In this document: in pieces, positions 58,919 through 64,000 of the stretch
Position numbering within the stretch: position 1 is the first letter of the stretch
Layout of the letters: each line of letters starts with the position of its first letter
Assembly (NCBI GenBank): GCA_022710585.1
Contig: JAKLGV010000014.1
Span: 1 to 64,000 of the forward strand
Source of the DNA: Deltaproteobacteria bacterium
GTDB taxonomy: Bacteria > Desulfobacterota > Syntrophia > Syntrophales > Smithellaceae
DNA: 64,000 nucleotides
Direction: 5' to 3'
Translations under genes and position numbers: made by a program
The notes under the pieces: generated by a model
What the model was told of the DNA's origin: nothing
Databases searched by the model: none
Seen by the model: only the letters and a program-made list of their open reading frames with translations

Positions 58919-59024
58919 CTTTCATTTCTCCTTTCCCTCAAAGAAGGTTTCTTGCGCACAGATCGGTTCCGGTTACAACTTTTGTTTCATATAGTACCTA
59001 CTAAGTCTCAGTTTTTTGGAGTCG

Positions 59025-59309
59025 TTAAATTTGAGGAATACTGGTTGTATGTTGCAACGCTACTTTCTTCTTCAACTCACGAAATTCCGAGGCCGGAACA
59101 ACACTTTCGTCCGCCCCTACTGCCGAAAGGGCGCCTTCCTCCACCAGTCGCCGCCATCGAAAAACCTGGTTAGCATGGATGCTATACTTCCGCGCCACCG
59201 ATGATACGCTCATTCCCGGTTGGTCTGTCTCTTGCACGATGGCCCGCTTCTCGGATGGTGACCAGCGTCGTCTGCGCTGCTCGCCAACAATGACTTCAGC
59301 TGTGCTCAT
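59025..59309 (-). pseudogene. IS3-family (IS2-like) transposase OrfA remnant
   Basis: The product resembles IS2 OrfA/InsC in RRRRWSPSEKRAIVQE, MSVSSVARKYSIHANQVFRW, GALSAVGADESVVPASE and FRELKKKV. After the leucine-zipper start (KKKVALQ) the sequence departs to unrelated residues and stops. No OrfB (DDE domain) follows, so the element is truncated. AAGAAGG precedes the ATG. Confidence 0.8.
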
Positions 59310-59376
59310 AAACACCTTCTTTCCAGTTGTACAATTAGCTCTATGCCTATTACTACAACTTATTCAGAGTTTCAAA

Positions 59377-59400
59377 GGTGTCCGTTTCATTTGGGGGCTA
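59377..59400. repeat. Candidate inverted-repeat end of the IS remnant
   Basis: On the minus strand TAGCCCCCAAATGAAACGGA resembles IS3-family ends and lies 68 bases before the OrfA start. The opposite end was not found. A separate imperfect palindrome (CTATG-A-TAGGTT-GT-AACCTA-A-CATAG) lies at 59430-59455. Nothing else is seen up to 59655. Confidence 0.5.
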
Positions 59401-59655
59401 GTTCAATCTAAATATTTCTTCTTTGGAATCTATGATAGGTTGTAACCTAACATAGAAATGAAAATTTTAGAACTGAAGATTACCAGTTGTTAGGTTGAAT
59501 AATACTCAAGACTGAAGACCTGAATGTTTCAGGAAGCACGAAAAAAAATCTGATTTTTGAAATGGCAGGGTTATTTAACTAACCTACAAAGTCTCAAAGT
59601 TAACTATCAATCTTCTTTTTATATTCTCGATCGGTGCAAAGCTGTTCAGGACGAC

Positions 59656-60825
59656 TTAACTCTTCTTTCCTGATTTCTTGAACATATCACCCAGGGTGCC
59701 CATGGCTTTCGGTGACTTGGAAATATACTTGCGGAAGTCATCTTCATCGCCCGCGACAGGTACTTCTTGATCGCTGCCGGCAAAATCCAGAGAAATTTTT
59801 TTGTTCTCCCGATCAACCTTTTCAATCTTCACTTCCAGTTCATCGCCTGCCTTCATGACATCGCCGGGGTGCTTGATCTTCTTGCCGCGCGCAATTTTGC
59901 CGATATGCAGCAAGCCTTCGACGCCGGCTTCCAGGGTGATGAATGCGCCGAAATTGGTCAGACTGGAGACCTTGCCCTTCAACAGGCTGCCTTCAGGATG
60001 GTTGCGGACGAATTCATCCCAGGGATTGGGCAGGTTTTCTTTAACGGATAAGGTTATGCGGTTATTTTCCCAGTCCAGATTAATGATGGCAACTTCAACC
60101 TTATCGCCGGGAGCATACACCGTCTTCGGATCTTCAACTCTTCCCCAGCCCATTTCCGAAACGGGCAGCAGGCCCTGAATGCCGCCCAGATCGACAAAGG
60201 CGCCGAATTTCTGAACACTGGCCACAACGCCGCTGACGGTCATTCCCTTCTGTAGAGAATTTTTCAGGGCCTCTTTCTTTTCTCTTTCAATTTTTTCCAG
60301 CAGAGGACGGCGGGACAAAATCACATTGCGGCCGTTTTCTGAGCATTCGGAAACAATAAATTCAAATTTTTTGCCGATATAGGCAGCGGCATCGTCTATC
60401 TTTCTGATATCCATCTGCGAGTAGGGACAAAAAGCACTGACCGTGGGATTGATTCTCACGGAAAAGCCGCCTTTGATTTCCTTTTCGACCGTTGCTTCCA
60501 TCGGCATTTGATTTTTAAAGGCGTCGAACAGAAAATCATTGACGTTTTTGCTGGTCAACAGTTTGGTGGTGAAAAGTTTTTCCCCATGTTTTGACCAAAG
60601 GAAATAAGCCGTGATCGAATCCCCTTCCTTCACAGTCAGGTTTCCGTTTTCGTCAACGAGCTCTTTTTTCTCCATGTAGCCTTCGCTTTTCGCCCCCAGA
60701 TCGATAAATATCCATTCCTCCGTTATCTTGACGATCACGGTATCGATTCTTTCCCCCGATGAAAAACGGCGGGGTTTAAGATTGGTTTCATTCAGCAATT
60801 CCGAAAAACTTTTTGTATCTTCCAT
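59656..60825 (-). CDS. S1 RNA-binding domain protein (ribosomal protein S1-like)
   Basis: This 389-residue protein has four S1-type OB-fold domains. The first (about 25-95, VIVKITEEWIFIDLGAKSEG) and second (about 108-170) are divergent; the third (about 195-262, GVVASVQKFGAFVDLGGIQG) and fourth (about 280-348, GKVSSLTNFGAFITLEAGVE) are canonical. It would bind single-stranded RNA and could assist translation initiation or RNA turnover. Canonical S1 of Gram-negatives has six domains, so this is a shorter paralogue. The C-terminal 40 residues are Lys-rich. AAAGAGGAA precedes the ATG. Confidence 0.88.
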   Translation of the reverse strand: MEDTKSFSELLNETNLKPRRFSSGERIDTVIVKITEEWIFIDLGAKSEGYMEKKELVDENGNLTVKEGDSITAYFLWSKHGEKLFTTKLLTSKNVNDFLFDAFKNQMPMEATVEKEIKGGFSVRINPTVSAFCPYSQMDIRKIDDAAAYIGKKFEFIVSECSENGRNVILSRRPLLEKIEREKKEALKNSLQKGMTVSGVVASVQKFGAFVDLGGIQGLLPVSEMGWGRVEDPKTVYAPGDKVEVAIINLDWENNRITLSVKENLPNPWDEFVRNHPEGSLLKGKVSSLTNFGAFITLEAGVEGLLHIGKIARGKKIKHPGDVMKAGDELEVKIEKVDRENKKISLDFAGSDQEVPVAGDEDDFRKYISKSPKAMGTLGDMFKKSGKKS

Positions 60826-60961
60826 GGATATTCCTCTTTTCTTTATAAGCCACTATGGACATGATTTGAGCTGCTCCGATAACATAAAAAATAAAATATT
60901 ACAAACAAGTGGTAAAATATTTTTTATCTGACTGCTCCGCCGTACCGAATGGTTCATCCAT

Positions 60962-60993
60962 CGGGCTTCCGCGCGCTTCCATTATGAAGCCCG
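60962..60993. other. Inverted repeat upstream of the aminotransferase gene
   Basis: CGGGCTTC (60962-60969) and GAAGCCCG (60986-60993) form an 8-bp perfect stem with a 16-base loop, 80 bases before ATG 61074. It may be a terminator without T run or a leader structure. No gene is present in 60826-61073. Confidence 0.4.
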
Positions 60994-61073
60994 GAGAGGC
61001 TCTAAAAAATTCTGGATATTTGAACAAATATGTATTATAAAAAGCACATAATATCTAAGGGGTTAAAATAATT

Positions 61074-62408
61074 ATGCGTTTTGAAATATCCCGCGGCGGC
61101 AGCGGGCTGACTTATGAAATCCGTAACATTGTTCTGATTGCCAATAAGCTGAAAAATCTGGGCGTCGATATCATCTGGGAGAACATCGGTGATCCGGTGC
61201 AGAAAGGGGAAAAGATTCCCGACTGGATGAAGGATGTGCTTATGGAAATCATCAAGGATGACGCGTCTTTTGCCTACTCACCAACCAAAGGCATGGATAT
61301 CACGAGGCAATTTCTAACGGACCGCCTCAATCAGCGCGGCGGGGTGCAGATTACACCGGAAGATATTATTTTTTTCAATGGTCTCGGCGATGCCATCGCG
61401 CGCGCCTATAGCTCCATTCAGGTTGACGCCCGTATGATTATGCCGGAGCCGACGTATTCCACGCATTTTATGGCGGAAGTTCTGCATGCCTCTTTTCCGC
61501 CCAACACCTACCGTTTGAATCCCTACAATGGCTGGCACCCGGATATGCGTGAACTGGAACAGAAAGTCAGAAGCCACCGGGCGATTGTGGGCATCCTGGT
61601 GATCAATCCCGACAATCCCACCGGTTTTGTCTATCCGGAAGAGACGCTCCGGAATATCGTGCGCATCGCCAGGGAAAACGATCTTTTCGTTGTTTTTGAC
61701 GAAACCTACATTAATATTGTTTACAACAGCAAAAAGACCGTACAGCTTTCCGATATCGTGGGAACGGTTCCGGCCATCAGCATGAAAGGCATTTCCAAGG
61801 AACTGCCCTGGCCCGGTTCCCGCTGCGGCTGGATGGAAATCTACAACGCCGGCAAGGACCCGATTTTTGACCGTTTCATCAACACCATCCTCCATCAGAA
61901 AATGTCGGAAGTCTGTTCGACCACGCTGCCCCAACTGGCAATTCCGAAAATCATGACGCATCCCGAATATCACAACTATCTGGACGAGCGCAGAAAGCAT
62001 TATGAAAAGCTTTCGAACATCGCCTACGATATTTTAAAGGACGTTCCCTGCCTGATGGTCAACAGAACGGACGGCGCGTTTTATATGACCATTGTGTTCA
62101 ATGAATCCGGCCTCAATAATAACCAAATGCTTCATATTCCAAACAAGGAAGTCAGAGAATTCGTCGAAAATCTGGTCAAGGAACCGATTGAGCATGACAA
62201 GAGATTCGTTTATTACCTGCTGGCGGCGACGGGCATCTGTGTTGTGCCTCTGACGTCTTTCTTTACGCCGCTGCTCGGCTTCCGCATGACCCTGTTGGAC
62301 AAGGACGAAGCCGAATTCGAACACACGGTAAAAACGATTGCCGAGAAATTTACCGAATACATTGATTCATCCAGCAAAGGCATGCAGACGGCGATCAATC
62401 TGTCTTGA
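61074..62408 (+). CDS. Class I/II aminotransferase (PLP-dependent)
   Basis: This fold-type I PLP enzyme of 444 residues shows NPDNPTGFVYP, DETYINIVY, and the Schiff-base lysine region SMKGISKELPWPGSRCGW. The late LAATGICVVPLTSF and GFRMTLLD segments resemble alanine/aspartate-type transaminases. It moves an amino group between an amino acid and 2-oxoglutarate or pyruvate; the preferred substrate is not evident. AAGGGG lies about 12 bases before the ATG, so translation may be moderate. It is monocistronic, ending at a strong bidirectional hairpin. Confidence 0.88.
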   Translation: MRFEISRGGSGLTYEIRNIVLIANKLKNLGVDIIWENIGDPVQKGEKIPDWMKDVLMEIIKDDASFAYSPTKGMDITRQFLTDRLNQRGGVQITPEDIIFFNGLGDAIARAYSSIQVDARMIMPEPTYSTHFMAEVLHASFPPNTYRLNPYNGWHPDMRELEQKVRSHRAIVGILVINPDNPTGFVYPEETLRNIVRIARENDLFVVFDETYINIVYNSKKTVQLSDIVGTVPAISMKGISKELPWPGSRCGWMEIYNAGKDPIFDRFINTILHQKMSEVCSTTLPQLAIPKIMTHPEYHNYLDERRKHYEKLSNIAYDILKDVPCLMVNRTDGAFYMTIVFNESGLNNNQMLHIPNKEVREFVENLVKEPIEHDKRFVYYLLAATGICVVPLTSFFTPLLGFRMTLLDKDEAEFEHTVKTIAEKFTEYIDSSSKGMQTAINLS

Positions 62409-62442
62409 ACGAACGTCTATGCTTTCCTCTTCCATTTAACGC

Positions 62443-62476
62443 AAAAGAGCAGAAGGGTTTAGTCTTCTGCTCTTTT
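62443..62476. terminator. Bidirectional terminator
   Basis: AAAAGAGCAGAAG (62443-62455) pairs with CTTCTGCTCTTTT (62464-62476) around an 8-base loop. It is shared by the convergent aminotransferase and RRM genes. Confidence 0.85.
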
Positions 62477-62549
62477 GAATGTTTCAACTGGATTTCCGGA
62501 GAGCCGCTCCAGGCAGGATATCCGCCCGGAAATGCCTCCGCAAGATTTT

Positions 62550-62912
62550 TTAGAATCTGCCGCCGCGGTTTCCGCCGCCACTGCGATTGCCTCTGTTAAA
62601 GCCTCCGCCGCCGCCGCGATTACCGCCGCCTCTGTGGCCTCCTCCGCCGCCGGCGCCGAATTCCTTTTTCGGTCTCGCTTCGTTGACGGTAATCGATTTA
62701 CCATCAAGGGTTCCGCCGTCGAATTTCTTGATGGCTTCAGCCGCGCCTTCTTCCGTCTTCATCTCCACAAAGCCGAATCCTTTGGATTGCCCGCTGAATT
62801 TGTCTTTGATCACGACAGCCGATTCGACTTCACCCGCTTCGGAAAAATTTGATCTTAAATCATCATCCGTAATCTTGTAGGACAGGTTGCCGACATACAA
62901 ATTTTTGTTCAT
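62550..62912 (-). CDS. Glycine-rich RRM RNA-binding protein
   Basis: This 120-residue protein consists of one RRM (residues about 3-80) and a Gly/Arg-rich tail. RNP2 is NLYVGNLSY and RNP1 is KGFGFVEM, both with the aromatic residues that contact RNA. The tail repeats GGG, NRGG and HRGG, as in cyanobacterial and deltaproteobacterial cold-inducible Rbp proteins. Probable role: RNA chaperone at low temperature. ATG 62912 with AAAGGGG upstream is chosen; the longer upstream frame is not RRM-like. The 62913-63289 region upstream shows no other gene. Confidence 0.9.
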   Translation of the reverse strand: MNKNLYVGNLSYKITDDDLRSNFSEAGEVESAVVIKDKFSGQSKGFGFVEMKTEEGAAEAIKKFDGGTLDGKSITVNEARPKKEFGAGGGGGHRGGGNRGGGGGFNRGNRSGGGNRGGRF

Positions 62913-63289
62913 TTTTAATCCCCTTTCTTTTTTAATATTTTCTGTTCCTTCATTCCCCGACGGGGTGTCACAAAGCATCAAAATCACCCCCATCCGTCTC
63001 CTGATTGAGAAGGAAGGAAATAGTGAGGGGCTTGCATGCCTTACCTCTGATACCGACAAAATGCTTATTCCATTATCTTTTACAACTAAATTACCTAAAT
63101 CAAGAAATGATAATCGAATTGCTCTTGCGCGAAAAGGAAGCTCGATCGGAGCCTTTTATAGCCGGACCGTGTGTTGCGTCCTCAAAGGATATTGAGTTCA
63201 TCAAAAGAAATCAATATCTTTATTGCCGGGTTACATAGACGCAAGACGAAGAAATAGTCAAGGAATATTTTCCCTTTGCCGACGGGCAC

Positions 63290-64000
63290 TTATTTAATCA
63301 ACCGCCGGCGCATTTTAGAAATGGCGAGCGGAAACACCACCAGACAGAAAACCGTCAGATAGCAAAAACCGATTAGCGCCTCCGCGTTGAATACGCCAAG
63401 GCTCAGGGCGCGGGTCAGATTGACCAGATGCGTCAGCGGCAGGGTCTGGGCGAAATATTGCGCCCAGAGCGGCAGCCCGGATATCGGAAAAAAAGTGCCG
63501 CTGAAAAGGAACATGGGGGTAATGAACAGAAAAACAGGCAGATTAAATAATTCAATGCGCGATACCATCCCCGTAAAAACCATCGCCACCGATCCGAAGG
63601 CTATCCCGCCCAGAAACGCCACCGGCACAATCAGCAGCGCCATTGGAAAACTGACCAGTCCGAAGCAACTGATCACTCCCAGCATAATCACCGTCCCGAT
63701 GACCGATTTGGTCGCGCCCCAGACGATCTCGCCGGTGATGATTTCATCGGCGTTGAGCGGCGTGGCCATCATCGCGTCAAATGTTTTCTGATAATACATC
63801 CGCACAAAAGAACCGAACGTATTTTCAAAAAACGAGTTGTTCATCATATTGATGGCCACCAGCGACGGCGCGATGAATTGCACGTAGGGGATTTCGCATC
63901 CGGCATAGCTGACAGAGGTAATCATCCCGCTGAAGCCGATGCCGAAGGCCAGCAGGTAAAACAGCGGCTCCAGAAGCGGCGGCATGAAATTGACCTTCCA
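63290..64000 (-). CDS. ABC-2 type transporter permease (partial, continues past the right edge)
   Basis: The frame is open to the window edge (WKVNF precedes the ATG at 63985), so the N terminus is missing. The 236 visible residues contain about six hydrophobic helices and match NodJ/ABC-2 permeases: MPPLLEPLFYLLAFGIGFSG, FENTFGSFVRMYYQKTFDAM and FSGTFFPISGLPLWAQYFAQ. Such permeases work with an ABC ATPase, probably encoded just beyond the edge, to export lipids, polysaccharide or drugs. Confidence 0.88.
   Translation of the reverse strand, partial: WKVNFMPPLLEPLFYLLAFGIGFSGMITSVSYAGCEIPYVQFIAPSLVAINMMNNSFFENTFGSFVRMYYQKTFDAMMATPLNADEIITGEIVWGATKSVIGTVIMLGVISCFGLVSFPMALLIVPVAFLGGIAFGSVAMVFTGMVSRIELFNLPVFLFITPMFLFSGTFFPISGLPLWAQYFAQTLPLTHLVNLTRALSLGVFNAEALIGFCYLTVFCLVVFPLAISKMRRRLIK

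Noticed and set aside
63060-63289. Short frames around 63005-63238
   Set aside because: No ribosome binding site, no family features and inconsistent composition; nothing supportable is seen in this interval.

Overview
The window looks like the chromosome of an anaerobic, mid-GC Desulfobacterota (deltaproteobacterium), most likely a syntrophic fatty-acid or alcohol oxidiser of the Syntrophales (Smithella/Syntrophus type). This is inferred from gene content only: a periplasmic three-subunit selenocysteine formate dehydrogenase, an ADP-forming acyl-CoA ligase, two acetyl-CoA hydrolase/CoA-transferase family genes, an Fe-alcohol dehydrogenase/aldehyde dehydrogenase operon, three iron-sulfur flavoproteins, and tRNA-dependent amidation genes (aspS-gatC, gatA-like, gatB). 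No rRNA, tRNA, CRISPR array or intact transposon was found.

Layout. 1-3.5 kb is an accessory patch: a HEPN-like protein, an MqsR-like toxin with a zinc-finger/HTH/Panacea antitoxin, a histone-deacetylase-family enzyme, then gene debris (the tail of a REP-associated transposase and a second antitoxin tail). 3.5-14.7 kb holds YjbQ, a TPR lipoprotein, an NCS2 permease with an AmpG-like MFS permease, a PBP1B-type enzyme, a seven-PAS HD-GYP sensor and a PilZ protein. 14.7-19.3 kb (minus strand) is the formate dehydrogenase operon, whose catalytic gene contains an in-frame UGA. A promoter and several TGAC/GTCA dyads lie upstream of it. 19.9-24.6 kb is a single-chain restriction-modification gene bounded by dispersed REP-like palindromes, a DUF1566-type lipoprotein, and a duplicated tail of the restriction gene.

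25.3-27.8 kb carries what I consider the most novel feature: a well-formed fluoride (crcB-type) riboswitch with its own promoter and overlapping terminator, placed directly in front of a bacterial dynamin-like GTPase and a small P-loop ATPase instead of a fluoride exporter. 27.8-33.4 kb has an HD phosphohydrolase and a GntR-controlled SCP2/alcohol/aldehyde dehydrogenase operon. 34.4-39.2 kb is a translation operon in which AspRS is fused to GatC and the GatA homologue has lost all recognisable catalytic residues, followed by GatB. 39.4-53 kb is mixed housekeeping: PurC, lipid acyltransferases, Usp, a GpsA-like dehydrogenase, a large secreted protein, and a GDPD plus acyltransferase-lipase operon. 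53-59 kb is acyl-CoA/acetate metabolism with a decayed TetR gene and an IS3-family remnant. 59.6-64 kb has an S1-domain protein, an aminotransferase, an RRM protein and an ABC-2 permease cut by the window edge.

All family assignments come from reading the translated sequences; no database search was possible.
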